A stretch of DNA of 64,000 bases from Acidovorax sp. 106 (GCF_003663825.1 NZ_RCCC01000001.1:2116501-2180500); one strand, 5' to 3'; shown: positions 28,701 to 37,398, counted from the stretch's first letter. Translations and numbers: made by a program. Notes: generated by a model not told the origin, from the sequence alone.

Positions 28701-30073
28701 GACACCCTGCTGAGTCCCCCAACGCCTTGCCTGCAAGCGAGCCTAATGCGGGCACGGCGCTGCCTTCTATCCATGTTGCCAATGTCGCCAGCGCATCCAG
28801 CAGCACGCTGGCGTGGCGCTCTGCCGTCGCCGTTTTTCTGACCTTTGCGTTTGCGTACTTTCTATCGGCCCTGGTGCGGGCCGTCACTGCCACGCTGGCC
28901 CCCACGCTGGCGCAGGAGTTTGCGCTGCAGGCCCGCGACCTGGGGCTGTTGGCGGGCGGCTACTTTTTGGGCTTTGCCGCCATGCAGCTGCCGCTGGGCC
29001 GGTGGTTGGATCGGCATGGCCCGCGCAAGGTGTCGTTGGGTTTTTTGGGGGTGGCTGTGCTGGGCTGCCTGGTGTTTTCGCAGGCCACGGGGTTTGCCGG
29101 TCTGTTGGCCGGGCGCGTGCTGTGCGGGGCGGGCGTCAGTGCCTGCCTGATGGCGCCCCTGACGGGCTACCGGCGCTGGCTGGAGCCCACAGCGCAGATG
29201 CGGGCCAATTCGTGGATGCTGATGACGGGCTCGCTCGGCATGGTGGCCTCGACTTTGCCCGTGCAGTGGGCGCTGCCCCTGGTGGGCTGGCGGCCTTTGT
29301 TCTGGGCCCTGGCGGGCCTGATTGCGCTGGCCATGCTGCTGATTGCACTGCGTGTGCCCGCCTGGCGCGCCGCATTGCCTGTGCAGGGCACGGCGGGGGG
29401 CGATGCCGTTGGCGATACGGTGGGCGATGTGGCTTCTCCAGCGGGCTACCGCATGGTGTGGCGGCATCCGTACTTTCAGCGCCTGGCACCGCTGGCCTTT
29501 TGTGTGTATGGCGGCATGGTGGCCATGCAGACGCTGTGGGCCGGGCCCTGGATGCAGCAAGTGGCAGGCTACACCCCGTTGCAGGCGGCCACGGGGCTGT
29601 TCTGGATCAATGTCTCCATGCTTTGCACCTTTTGGTCGTGGGGCATGCTCAGCCCCTGGCTGCTGCGGCGCGGCTGGGACGCCAACCGGCTCATGCTCTG
29701 GGGGCTGCCGTTGAGCTTGCTGGTGCTGCTGTGCACGGTGCTGGCTGGCCCGCGCGCGGGCGGCGCAGCGTGGGCGCTGTTTTGCATGGCCAGCAGTTTT
29801 GTCTCGCTGTCGCAGCCCGCCCTGGCCCTGGCGTTTGTGCCCGCGCTGGCGGGGCGCGCGTTGTCGGCTTTCAACCTGGTGATTTTTGCCGGGGTGTTTG
29901 TGGTGCAGTGGGGCATTGGCCTGGCCGTGGATGCGTTTGCTGCGCTGGGCTGGGGCACTGCGGCATCGTTCCAGGCGGCCATGGCGGTGTACCTGGCTTG
30001 CAACGTGGCTGCGTATGCGTGGTTTGTGCTGCAGCCACGGCGCCATAATGCAAAGCAAACCGCCCACCCATGA
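28697..30073 (+). CDS. MFS transporter
   Basis: A 458-residue inner-membrane transporter with about 12 helices. The loop 2-3 motif reads LGRWLDRHGPRKV (the G-x-x-x-D-R-x-G-R-R motif A of the major facilitator superfamily), and the two halves are separated by a loop near residue 240 (GGDAVGDTVGDV). The substrate is unknown. Start: GTG at 28697 inside the previous stop (GTGA); no ATG is available in the N-terminal part before the first helices. The first 45 residues are a polar leader before helix 1. It ends overlapping the next gene by 4 bases (ATGA), which links the transporter to the PTS genes. Confidence 0.82.
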   Translation: MRHPAESPNALPASEPNAGTALPSIHVANVASASSSTLAWRSAVAVFLTFAFAYFLSALVRAVTATLAPTLAQEFALQARDLGLLAGGYFLGFAAMQLPLGRWLDRHGPRKVSLGFLGVAVLGCLVFSQATGFAGLLAGRVLCGAGVSACLMAPLTGYRRWLEPTAQMRANSWMLMTGSLGMVASTLPVQWALPLVGWRPLFWALAGLIALAMLLIALRVPAWRAALPVQGTAGGDAVGDTVGDVASPAGYRMVWRHPYFQRLAPLAFCVYGGMVAMQTLWAGPWMQQVAGYTPLQAATGLFWINVSMLCTFWSWGMLSPWLLRRGWDANRLMLWGLPLSLLVLLCTVLAGPRAGGAAWALFCMASSFVSLSQPALALAFVPALAGRALSAFNLVIFAGVFVVQWGIGLAVDAFAALGWGTAASFQAAMAVYLACNVAAYAWFVLQPRRHNAKQTAHP

Positions 30074-30519
30074 GCACCAGCATCCTCATCATTGCCCACG
30101 CCCCTTTGGCCCACGCATTGCGCGAATGTGCACTGCATGTGTTTGCCGACTGCGGCGCCGCCGTCACCGCACTGGATGTGCAGCCCCACGAGCCACCGGA
30201 GGAAACCCTGGCCCAGGCGCGCATCCTGCTTGCCAACATGGCCACCGATACGACGCTGGTGCTGACCGACGTGTTTGGCGCCACGCCTTGCAACGTGGCC
30301 CAGCGTCTGGTGGACGGCGTGCGCTCCCGCCTCGTCACGGGGGTCAACCTTCCCATGTTGCTGCGCGCTGTGAGCTACCGTGCTGAACCCCTGGATTCCG
30401 TCGTCTCCCGCGCAGTGGTGGGTGGCACGCAGGGGGTGATGCAGGTGGCCATTGCCGCACCGCAAAACCAGTCCCGACGCAATATCCATGATCAAGACCC
30501 CTACGACCATCAGCAATAA
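30070..30519 (+). CDS. PTS EIIA component, mannose/fructose family
   Basis: A 149-residue cytosolic protein resembling the mannose-type EIIA domain. The phosphorylated histidine is expected in ILIIAHAPLAHAL (H10), and VLTDVFGATPCNVAQRL matches the conserved D-x-x-G/A-x-x-P segment. There is no EIIB or EIIC gene in the neighbourhood. EIIA proteins of this kind in betaproteobacteria belong to incomplete phosphotransfer chains with regulatory roles (Ralstonia). It overlaps the MFS gene by 4 bases, and HPr starts 32 bases before its end. Confidence 0.88.
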   Translation: MSTSILIIAHAPLAHALRECALHVFADCGAAVTALDVQPHEPPEETLAQARILLANMATDTTLVLTDVFGATPCNVAQRLVDGVRSRLVTGVNLPMLLRAVSYRAEPLDSVVSRAVVGGTQGVMQVAIAAPQNQSRRNIHDQDPYDHQQ

Positions 30520-30757
30520 GCTGGGCCTGCACGCCCGCGCCTCTGCCAAGCTCACCAAGCTGGCAGGCAGTTTTCCGTGTGACGTTTTCATGAGCCGTGG
30601 CGACCGCCGCGTGAATGCCAAAAGCATCATGGGCGTGATGATGCTGGCCGCAGGCATTGGCTCGGAGGTGGAGCTGGAAACCCATGGCGACCGCGAACAA
30701 GAAGCCATGGACGCGCTGCTGGCGCTGATTGCCGACAAGTTTGGCGAAGGGGAGTGA
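30488..30757 (+). CDS. ptsH: Phosphocarrier protein HPr
   Basis: An 89-residue phosphocarrier that takes phosphate from Enzyme I and passes it to EIIA. The active histidine is in KLGLHARASAKL (H15-equivalent), and the serine of the regulatory site lies in AKSIMGVMMLAAG (S46-equivalent), the target of HPr kinase where HprK is present. The ATG at 30488 lies within the end of the EIIA gene, a 32-base overlap in another frame. Length is normal (85-90). Confidence 0.95.
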   Translation: MIKTPTTISNKLGLHARASAKLTKLAGSFPCDVFMSRGDRRVNAKSIMGVMMLAAGIGSEVELETHGDREQEAMDALLALIADKFGEGE

Positions 30758-30814
30758 CCGCAAGGTCTGAAAACGCTTGCCGCCGCCCGTACACAGCACA
30801 CAGGAGACTGCTGA

Positions 30815-32563
30815 ATGACCTTTTCCGTCCATGGCCTGGCCGTTGCGCGAGGTATCGCCATTGGCCGCGCCGTGCTGGTAGCGTCCAGCCGGGTGGATGT
30901 GGCGCATTACTTTGTCCAGCCCGAGCAGGTGGCTGCTGAAATTGAACGGGTGCGCCAGGGGCGCAATGCCGTGGTGGAAGAGCTGCAGCGCTTGCAGGCC
31001 GACATGCCCACCGACGCACCGCCCGAGTTGACGGCGCTGCTGGATGTACACCTGATGCTGCTGCAAGACGAGGCCCTGACAGGCGGCGTCAAGCACTGGA
31101 TCACCGAGCGCCTGTACAACGCCGAATGGGCGCTGACCACGCAGCTTGAAGTCATCGCGCGCCAGTTTGACGAGATGGAAGACGAGTACCTGCGTGAGCG
31201 CAAGGCCGATCTGGAGCAGGTGGTCGAGCGCATCCTGCGCTACATGAAAGGCGTAGACAGCCCTGTGGCGCCGCCTATCAGCCAACGCCGCAAAACGCAG
31301 CAAGACCTGCTGCTGGACGACACCGTGGACGTGCCCCTGGTGCTGGTGGCGCACGACCTGTCTCCCGCCGACATGCTGCAGTTCAAGCAGAGCGTGTTTG
31401 CCGGTTTTGTGACGGACGTGGGTGGCAAGACATCGCACACCGCCATCGTGGCGCGCAGCATGGACATCCCCGCCGTGGTGGGTGCGCGCGCTGCCAGCCA
31501 GCTGGTGCGCCAGGACGACTGGGTCATCATCGACGGCGATGCGGGCGTGATGATCGTGGACCCCTCGCCCATCATCTTGGCCGAGTACGGCTTTCGCCAG
31601 CGCCAGGGCGAGTTGGAACGCGAGCGCTTGTCCCGCCTGCGGCACACGCCAGCGGTCACCATCGACGGGCAAAAGATCGAGCTGCTGGCCAACATTGAAC
31701 AGCCCGAAGATGCCCCCACTGCCGTGCTGGCCGGGGCCGTGGGGGTCGGGCTGTTTCGCAGCGAATTCCTCTTCATGGGCAAAGCTGGCAAATTGCCGGG
31801 CGAGGAAGCGCAGTACCTGGCCTACCGGCAGGCGCTGGACGGCATGCAGGGCTTGCCAGTCACCATCCGCACCATCGACGTAGGGGCCGACAAGCCGCTG
31901 GACAAGGGCCACAAAGACACGCACCTGAACCCCGCCCTGGGCCTGCGCGCCATCCGCTGGAGCCTGGCCGACCCGGCCATGTTCCGCACCCAGCTGCGCG
32001 CCGTGCTACGCGCTGCGGCGCATGGCAAGGTCAAGCTGCTGTTCCCCATGCTGGCGCATGTCTCTGAAATCACCCAGACCCTGGCCCAGGTGGACTTGGC
32101 CCGGGCCGAACTGGACGCGCGTGGCGTGGCCTATGGCGATGTGCAGCTGGGCGCGATGATCGAGATTCCAGCGGCTGCGCTGATGGTGCGCACCTTCTTC
32201 AAGTACTTCGATTTCCTGTCCATCGGCACCAACGATTTGATCCAGTACACGCTGGCCATTGACCGGGCTGACGAGGCTGTTGCCCACCTGTACGATCCGC
32301 TGCACCCTGCGGTGTTGCGACTGGTGGCCGATGTGATTGCCGAAGGGCATGCGCAGGGCAAGGTGGTGTCGGTGTGCGGAGAGACGGCGGGCGATGTGTC
32401 CATGACGCGCCTGCTGCTGGGCCTGGGTTTGCGCAGCTTCTCCATGCACCCAGCGCAGATCCTGGCAGTGAAGCAGGAAGTGCTGCGCGCCGATACCCGC
32501 AAGCTCACGCCTTGGGCGCAGCAGGTGATGCTGGGCGAGACGTCACTCACGCCTGGCACTTGA
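30815..32563 (+). CDS. ptsI: PTS Enzyme I (PEP-protein phosphotransferase)
   Basis: A 582-residue cytosolic enzyme that transfers phosphate from PEP to HPr. The active histidine is in DVGGKTSHTAIVARSMDIP (about residue 205), the PEP-binding C-terminal domain includes GLFRSEFLF, the arginine segment RTIDVGADKPL and the conserved SIGTNDLIQYTLAIDR, and the C-terminal VSVCGETAGD has the proton-donor cysteine. Length is as in E. coli (575). GGAG lies 9 bases upstream. Together with HPr and EIIA it makes a phosphotransfer chain without a sugar permease here. Confidence 0.95.
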   Translation: MTFSVHGLAVARGIAIGRAVLVASSRVDVAHYFVQPEQVAAEIERVRQGRNAVVEELQRLQADMPTDAPPELTALLDVHLMLLQDEALTGGVKHWITERLYNAEWALTTQLEVIARQFDEMEDEYLRERKADLEQVVERILRYMKGVDSPVAPPISQRRKTQQDLLLDDTVDVPLVLVAHDLSPADMLQFKQSVFAGFVTDVGGKTSHTAIVARSMDIPAVVGARAASQLVRQDDWVIIDGDAGVMIVDPSPIILAEYGFRQRQGELERERLSRLRHTPAVTIDGQKIELLANIEQPEDAPTAVLAGAVGVGLFRSEFLFMGKAGKLPGEEAQYLAYRQALDGMQGLPVTIRTIDVGADKPLDKGHKDTHLNPALGLRAIRWSLADPAMFRTQLRAVLRAAAHGKVKLLFPMLAHVSEITQTLAQVDLARAELDARGVAYGDVQLGAMIEIPAAALMVRTFFKYFDFLSIGTNDLIQYTLAIDRADEAVAHLYDPLHPAVLRLVADVIAEGHAQGKVVSVCGETAGDVSMTRLLLGLGLRSFSMHPAQILAVKQEVLRADTRKLTPWAQQVMLGETSLTPGT

Positions 32564-32564
32564 T

Positions 32565-32682
32565 TCAGAGCGGCTCACAAAACTCCCCCGACGTCGTTGT
32601 CTCGCCTTGCGGTACGGCTTGTACTGCCTGCGGCGGAACGCCTAGCCAGGGCCGCTTCGCTGAGTTTGGTGAGCCACTCTAA
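32565..32682. mobile_element. MITE-like element with 21-bp terminal inverted repeats
   Basis: One base after the ptsI stop codon begins an element whose ends are imperfect inverted repeats: 32565-32585 (core GGCTCACAAAACTC) and 32662-32682 (core GAGTTTGGTGAGCC), matching at 18 of 21 positions. The interior (76 bases) has a smaller inverted repeat (GCGGTAC..GTACTGC) and no coding capacity. It looks like a non-autonomous element or cruciform-forming repeat and could also terminate the pts transcript. No target-site duplication is clear. Confidence 0.55.
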
Positions 32683-32686
32683 ATTG

Positions 32687-32736
32687 ATTGCTATATTTTT
32701 GATAGCTGCTGGCGCTTATATATAAAGCACTAGAGG
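32687..32736 (-). repeat. Double-hairpin repeat, family 1 (reverse, diverged copy)
   Basis: ATTGCTATATTTTTGATAGC, then GGCGCTTATATATAAAGCAC. The small hairpin is intact; the large stem has several changes. It directly follows the MITE-like element and precedes the end of a decayed transporter gene, so repeats have accumulated at this spot. Confidence 0.75.
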
Positions 32737-32756
32737 CATTTCTGATCTGTGGTGCC

Positions 32757-33337
32757 TCAGCGCCTGGCCAGCGCCACGCCTGCCATGGCCAGCACAAAGC
32801 CCAGCAGTTGCACAAGGGCCAACGTTTCGCCAAAGAGGGCCCAGGCCTCCAGCGCGGCCAGCGGCGGCACCGCCAGCAGCAGCGCGGCCGTGCGGGTGGC
32901 CTCGCCCCGGCGCATCAGCCAGATCAGCAGCGTGGCACCGCCAATCGACAGCACCACCACCGCAAACGCCAACGAACCCCACAGCGCGGCCGAGCCGTCC
33001 CAGTGCGGGGAGCCCAGGGTGAGCGCCAGGGCCAGCAGCACGCCCACCAGCGCGGTCCCAGGTAAATGCCGCTCATCAATGCACCGGCCAGCAAGTGCAA
33101 TGCAATGCGCCGCCCTCCATTGGGCCAGGCAGCGCGCACTCACATTGCGGCAGCGCTGAAGGCGAGCGCCACGCAGGCAAATCGCGCAGACAGAAACCAG
33201 AAGGGATCGGCATGGGGTGCGACGCCGCGCCCCACCAGAAAACCGGTGGACCAGATCAGCACGAATGCGCCGGGCGCCATCAGTGCAAGGGGCGTGGTCG
33301 TGGCGTGTGGGCCGGTGGAAGGGGGCGGATGGGCCAT
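32757..33337 (-). pseudogene. Decayed EamA/DMT transporter gene
   Basis: Remains of a drug/metabolite transporter gene. The N-terminal part (ATG at 33337, PGAFVLIWSTGFLVGRGV) runs to an in-frame TGA at 33140-33142; the same frame continues (IALHLLAGALMSGIYLG) and then breaks near 33059, where the homologous C-terminal part resumes in another frame (VGVLLALALTLGSPHWDG to the end GFVLAMAGVALARR). About 193 codons remain where about 290-300 are usual, so an internal deletion of roughly 100 codons plus a frameshift and a stop explain the damage. The intact DMT gene next to it is a different subfamily. Confidence 0.85.
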
Positions 33338-33361
33338 GGGCTAAGGGCGCGTGTGTGGACT

Positions 33362-34234
33362 TCAGCGGGCGCGCATGCCCAGCACGGCTGCGGCCAAAAT
33401 CATCCCGGTGGCCACCACGATGCTGCTGCTGAAGGGGCGCCCGCTCACCAGCACCAGCAGGGTGGTGGAGGCCAGCGGGGTGATGTAGCTCAGGATGCCA
33501 ATCTGCCGTGCATCGCCCAGCTTCAGCGCCTTGTCCCACATGAAAAACGACGCACCCAGGGGCCCCAGCCCCAGCAAAGCCAGCAGGCCCCAGTCGCGCC
33601 ACTGCAGCGTGGTGCTGGGCTCCAGCAGCACATGGCACAGCAGTGACAGTGCGCCAGACACCAGGCCGAACAGGCCAATCGCCGTGGTGGGGAATGCCGC
33701 TACACGCTTGGTCAACAGCGAGTAGCTGGCCCAGATGAACGCCGCCGCCAGCGCGGGCAGGTAGCCCCAGGCCAGGTCCCCGCTCAGCTCACGCCCACCG
33801 ACGATGGCGATGGCAGCACCACCAAAGCCCAGCAAGGCGGCCAGCACATGCGCAGTGCGCAAGCGCACCCCCGGCAAGATCACGGGTGACAGCACGACGA
33901 TGAACAGCGGCCACAGGTAGTTGACGAGGTTGGCCTCGACCGCTGGCGCATGCCGCAGCGCGATGAACAGCAGGAAGTGGTAGGCAAACAAACCATAAAT
34001 GCCCAGTGCCAAAGTACGCAGGGGGATGCGCCACTGCGCTGGATCGCGCAGCACAAACGGCCACGCCGGCACGCTGCCCAGGATGAGGGCGATGCCGGTG
34101 AGCAGGAAGGGGGGGACATGCGTGAGCGACACGCCCAGCGAGGCAAGAGACGCCCACAGGGCAATGGCCCCCAAGGCGTACAAATTGGCTTGTAAGTGGG
34201 GGGCTCGGGGGTTGGATGGATGCGAAGAAGGCAT
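33362..34234 (-). CDS. DMT transporter, YddG-like
   Basis: A 290-residue inner-membrane protein with ten predicted helices in two EamA repeats. The N-terminal block (ALGAIALWASLASLGVSL) and FLLFIALRHAPAVEANLVNYLWPLF are typical of the YddG-like aromatic amino acid exporter group. Substrate assignment is only by resemblance. The start ATG at 34234 lies about 35 bases downstream of a direct-repeat operator candidate, and an AraC-type regulator gene lies just beyond on the same strand, making local regulation likely. Confidence 0.82.
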   Translation of the reverse strand: MPSSHPSNPRAPHLQANLYALGAIALWASLASLGVSLTHVPPFLLTGIALILGSVPAWPFVLRDPAQWRIPLRTLALGIYGLFAYHFLLFIALRHAPAVEANLVNYLWPLFIVVLSPVILPGVRLRTAHVLAALLGFGGAAIAIVGGRELSGDLAWGYLPALAAAFIWASYSLLTKRVAAFPTTAIGLFGLVSGALSLLCHVLLEPSTTLQWRDWGLLALLGLGPLGASFFMWDKALKLGDARQIGILSYITPLASTTLLVLVSGRPFSSSIVVATGMILAAAVLGMRAR

Positions 34235-34268
34235 GGGCCGACTGTAGGTGGTTTGCCACCCAGGCTAT

Positions 34269-34297
34269 CGTCGCGCAACGATGGAATGTCGTCGCGC
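34269..34297. promoter_or_regulatory. Direct-repeat operator candidate for the AraC-type regulator
   Basis: CGTCGCGC occurs at 34269-34276 and again at 34290-34297, in the same direction and 21 bases apart, two turns of the helix. AraC-family proteins classically bind such directly repeated half-sites. The site lies between the AraC-type regulator gene and the YddG-like transporter gene. Confidence 0.5.
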
Positions 34298-34373
34298 GCA
34301 CGGGGTATGCGCACTGTTTGCGCTGATGGGGTCTGATTGCAGGACCAGCAGCCGTCGGCTGTGGCAATGTCGA

Positions 34374-35114
34374 TCAGCGCTTGGTTGGCGGCGTTTTGCC
34401 TGGCGCATCGCGCCGCAGTGCGGCCGTCAGCGCAGAGGGCGAGCGGTAGCCCGTTTGGTGCGCTACCTCGGCCACCGACAGGCCGCTGTCCCGCAGCAAG
34501 CGGGCCTGGGCCAGGCGTTGGCTGCGCAGCCACTCGATGGCGCCCAGGCCGAGCTCCTCGCGGCAGCGGGCGCCGAACTGGCTGGGGCTCAGGTGCACGC
34601 GCTGGGCGAGGTCGGCCACGGTGAGGGCCCTGTGCCACTCGCGGGCTGCCCACTGCGAGAGTAGCAGCCAATCGATCGTTCGGCGCCGCGATGTCGCGCC
34701 GGTGGCCTGTAGGGTCTTTGGGGGCTGTGTGGGGATCGTGCCCCAGGCCTCCAGCAGCAGGGCCGGGCCGTGGGCCTGCGCCAGCGGGTGGCCTTGCAGC
34801 AGGGCGCTGGCCAGGTATTGCGCCAACGGGCGGGCCCGCGCGGGCAATGGCGCGTTGCGTTGTGCATGGGCCGTCCAGCCCGCGTGGGCGCTGTCAAGCA
34901 CCAGGCACAGGCTGCCCCGGCGGGACTCAAAATCGTGCCGAGCGCCGGGCTCAATCACGCAGCCAGTGCCCTGGGCCACGCGCAGGCCACGGCCTTCAAT
35001 CTCCAACTCCAGCGCCCCCTCCAGGCCCAGCAGTACCTGAAAGTGGTCATGGCTGTGGCTGCCGGGCGAGGGGCCATAGCGCCGCAGCGTGAGTGCATCG
35101 GCGGCGCTGGCCAT
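34374..35114 (-). CDS. AraC family transcriptional regulator
   Basis: A 246-residue DNA-binding regulator. The N-terminal cupin-like domain has the pattern HSHDHFQVLLGLEG and ARHDFESR, and the C-terminal AraC domain (about 160-240) has two helix-turn-helix units: LTVADLAQRVHLSPSQFGAR and a second one ending GLSVAEVAHQTGYRSPSAL. The second unit is shorter than usual and the protein ends soon after. It lies upstream of the YddG-like gene on the same strand, with direct repeats in the gap, and is probably the transporter's regulator. The inducer is unknown. Confidence 0.88.
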   Translation of the reverse strand: MASAADALTLRRYGPSPGSHSHDHFQVLLGLEGALELEIEGRGLRVAQGTGCVIEPGARHDFESRRGSLCLVLDSAHAGWTAHAQRNAPLPARARPLAQYLASALLQGHPLAQAHGPALLLEAWGTIPTQPPKTLQATGATSRRRTIDWLLLSQWAAREWHRALTVADLAQRVHLSPSQFGARCREELGLGAIEWLRSQRLAQARLLRDSGLSVAEVAHQTGYRSPSALTAALRRDAPGKTPPTKR

Positions 35115-35138
35115 GACGGGGCGGTGGAAGCGCCCGGC

Positions 35139-36119
35139 TTACACGCCAGCGGCGTGGGCTTGCTGATCGGCGTGGTAGCTGGACCGAACCATGGCACCCA
35201 CGGCGGCGTGGCTGAAGCCCATCTTGTAGGCCTCTTCTTCGAACATTTTGAAGGTGTCGGGGTGCACGTAGCGGCGCACGGGCAGGTGGCTGTTGCTGGG
35301 CGACAGGTACTGGCCGATGGTCAGCATGTCGATGTCATGTGCGCGCATGTCGCGCATCACCTGCAGGATCTCTTCGTCCGTCTCGCCCAGGCCGACCATG
35401 ATGCCGCTCTTGGTGGGCACGTTGGGGTGCAGGGCTTTGAACTTTTTCAGCAGGTTCAGACTGAACTGGTAGTCAGACCCTGGGCGCGCTTCCTTGTACA
35501 GGCGCGGCGCGGTTTCCAGGTTGTGGTTCATCACGTCGGGTGGTGCGGCTTTGAGGATTTCGAGCGCGCGGTCATCGCGGCCACGGAAGTCGGGCACCAG
35601 GATTTCGATTTGCGTTTGGGGCGACAGCTCGCGGATGTTCTGGATGCATTCCACGAAGTGGCCGCTGCCGCCGTCGCGCAGGTCGTCGCGGTCCACGCTG
35701 GTGATCACGACGTACTTGAGCTTGAGTGCAGCAATGGTCTTGGCCAGGTTCAGGGGCTCGTCCTTGTCCAGCGGGTCGGGGCGGCCATGGCCCACATCGC
35801 AAAACGGGCAACGGCGCGTGCACTTGTCGCCCATGATCATGAAGGTGGCCGTGCCCTTGCCAAAGCACTCGCCGATGTTGGGGCAGGAGGCTTCTTCGCA
35901 CACGGTGTGCAGCTTGTGCTCGCGCAGGATCTCTTTGATCTCGTAAAAGCGCGTGGTGGGACTGCCCGCCTTCACCCGAATCCAGTCGGGCTTCTTGAGC
36001 GTTTCGCCATGCTCCACCTTGATCGGGATGCGCGACAGCTTGGCTGCCGCTTTTTGCTTTGCCAGCGGGTTGTAGGCTTCGGTGGATTGCGCTTCGCGGA
36101 CGACTTCAGGGGTGCTCAT
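35139..36119 (-). CDS. lipA: Lipoyl synthase
   Basis: A 326-residue radical-SAM enzyme that inserts two sulfur atoms into octanoyl groups to make lipoate. The auxiliary cluster cysteines appear in [12 protein letters not shown], and the radical-SAM cluster in [10 protein letters not shown] (CxxxCxxC). The conserved RSSYHAD near the C-terminus supplies the serine ligand. It is the last gene of ybeD-lipB-lipA, 35 bases after lipB. Cytosolic; needed for pyruvate and 2-oxoglutarate dehydrogenases. Confidence 0.97.
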   Translation of the reverse strand: MSTPEVVREAQSTEAYNPLAKQKAAAKLSRIPIKVEHGETLKKPDWIRVKAGSPTTRFYEIKEILREHKLHTVCEEASCPNIGECFGKGTATFMIMGDKCTRRCPFCDVGHGRPDPLDKDEPLNLAKTIAALKLKYVVITSVDRDDLRDGGSGHFVECIQNIRELSPQTQIEILVPDFRGRDDRALEILKAAPPDVMNHNLETAPRLYKEARPGSDYQFSLNLLKKFKALHPNVPTKSGIMVGLGETDEEILQVMRDMRAHDIDMLTIGQYLSPSNSHLPVRRYVHPDTFKMFEEEAYKMGFSHAAVGAMVRSSYHADQQAHAAGV

Positions 36120-36154
36120 GGCGTTTTAGCGGCTGGGTGGCAGCGTGTTAGGGA

Positions 36155-36850
36155 TCAAGGCGCCAGGCGAATGCTGAGCTGCTGGCCCAGCACCTGCGCG
36201 GCTTCTTCCCAGGTGGTTTGGACCCCGATTGTAGAAAGGTCCACGGTTTGCAAACCTGCGTAACCGCAAGGGTTGATGCGCGCAAAGGGCTCCAGGTCCA
36301 TGGCCACGTTCAGCGCCACCCCGTGGTAGGTGCAGTGGCGGCTGACCTTGATGCCCAGCGCGGCGATCTTGCCCAGGCCTTCAAAATTCGGCACCGACGC
36401 GGCGTTGCCCTCGCGCTTTTGCGGGCGCTGCGGCAGCAGGGCGTGGCTGTGCGGGTCGTCCTGCCGCACATAGATGCCCGGTGCGCCTGCCACGCGGTGC
36501 CCGGTCACGCCAAAGTGGTCCAGTGTGCGGATCACGGCCTCTTCGACGCGGTACACGTACTCCTTGACGTAGTAGCCAGCACGCTGCAAATCAATGAGCG
36601 GGTAGGCCACCACCTGCCCTGGGCCGTGGAACGTGACCTGCCCGCCCCGGTTGGTCGCCACCACGGGGATGTCGCCGGGGTTCAGGATGTGATCGCTTTT
36701 GCCTGCTAGGCCTTGCGTGTAAAGCGGTAGGTGCTCACAAATAAGGAGCATGTCGGGACTGTCTGGCGTGCGCGCAGCGGTGTAGTCTTGCATCGACTGC
36801 ACCGTGTGTGCGTAGTCCGCGCGGCCCAGCTGGCGCAGTTCCATGGACAT
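36155..36850 (-). CDS. lipB: Octanoyltransferase (lipoate biosynthesis)
   Basis: A 231-residue cytosolic transferase that moves octanoyl groups from acyl carrier protein to lipoyl domains, supplying Lip[18 protein letters not shown] is the conserved substrate-binding segment. The catalytic lysine lies in [16 protein letters not shown] and the catalytic cysteine in [14 protein letters not shown]. It starts only 3 bases after the ybeD stop and precedes lipA, the usual order. Confidence 0.96.
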   Translation of the reverse strand: MSMELRQLGRADYAHTVQSMQDYTAARTPDSPDMLLICEHLPLYTQGLAGKSDHILNPGDIPVVATNRGGQVTFHGPGQVVAYPLIDLQRAGYYVKEYVYRVEEAVIRTLDHFGVTGHRVAGAPGIYVRQDDPHSHALLPQRPQKREGNAASVPNFEGLGKIAALGIKVSRHCTYHGVALNVAMDLEPFARINPCGYAGLQTVDLSTIGVQTTWEEAAQVLGQQLSIRLAP

Positions 36851-36853
36851 CGT

Positions 36854-37171
36854 TCAGAGCGCGTATTTCACCAGCGGATGTGCGGTGAGCGCCCGGTAAA
36901 AGTTGTCCAGCTGATCGCGGCTGGTGGCCGTGATGGTGATGGTGAGGCTGATGTATTTGCCCCCTGCGCTGTCACGCTGGGCGATGGTGGCGGCGTCCAG
37001 AAATGGATCATGCTGCTTGGCCAGGGCGGTCATTTGCAGCACAAAGTCGTCTGTCTTGGCTCCCATCACTTTGACCGGGAACAGGCAGGGGTATTCGATC
37101 AGCGAGTCTTTGCTCGGGTCTGGCGTGGCCCCGTCGGTGCCGTGGAGGGAGGGGGGCGCAGAGGATGTCAT
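36854..37171 (-). CDS. ybeD: YbeD family protein (DUF493)
   Basis: A 105-residue small cytosolic protein of the YbeD/DUF493 family. The core after residue 25 (IEYPCLFPVKVMG, then ISLTITITATSRDQLDNFYRAL, ending HPLVKYAL) is family-typical; the first 20 residues are a Ser/Pro-rich extension. The fold resembles ACT-type regulatory domains, and E. coli ybeD likewise lies upstream of lipB, but its role is not established. The ATG at 37171 was chosen over an upstream start at 37237, which would add non-conserved sequence. Confidence 0.85.
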   Translation of the reverse strand: MTSSAPPSLHGTDGATPDPSKDSLIEYPCLFPVKVMGAKTDDFVLQMTALAKQHDPFLDAATIAQRDSAGGKYISLTITITATSRDQLDNFYRALTAHPLVKYAL

Positions 37172-37191
37172 GGTCAAGGGTGCTTCTCTTT

Positions 37192-37221
37192 TGGTAGCTT
37201 TCAGCGCTTTGCTGGTAAGCC
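37192..37221 (-). repeat. Possible degenerate half copy of repeat family 1
   Basis: TGGTAGCTTTCAGCGCTTTGCTGGTAAGCC resembles the middle of the family-1 repeat (GATAGCTTCTAGCGCTTATTxAATAAGCGC) with many changes. It lies just upstream of ybeD in the 275-base interval between ybeD and atpI, which otherwise contains only promoter-like sequence. Weak evidence. Confidence 0.3.
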
Positions 37222-37392
37222 TTCTGGGCCTGTGCAATCGCTGGCATTGTGCTGCAAATACACGCTATCAGTCCGCAACTTTGTGTTGGCCAACGGTGCG
37301 TATGGCGTTGGCGTGTCACCACAAAGGAGCACACGCACGCACCGCATTTGTGCCCGCCATGTGGAATTTTCCTGGCGTCACGGGTTTTTACT

Positions 37393-37398
37393 TATAAT
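37393..37398 (+). promoter_or_regulatory. -10 box of the atp operon
   Basis: A perfect TATAAT in an AT-rich stretch, about 50 bases upstream of the atpI start codon. A convincing -35 box is not seen at the right distance (sequence near 37369-37375 is TTCCTGG), so an activator may be involved or another promoter may exist. Confidence 0.55.
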
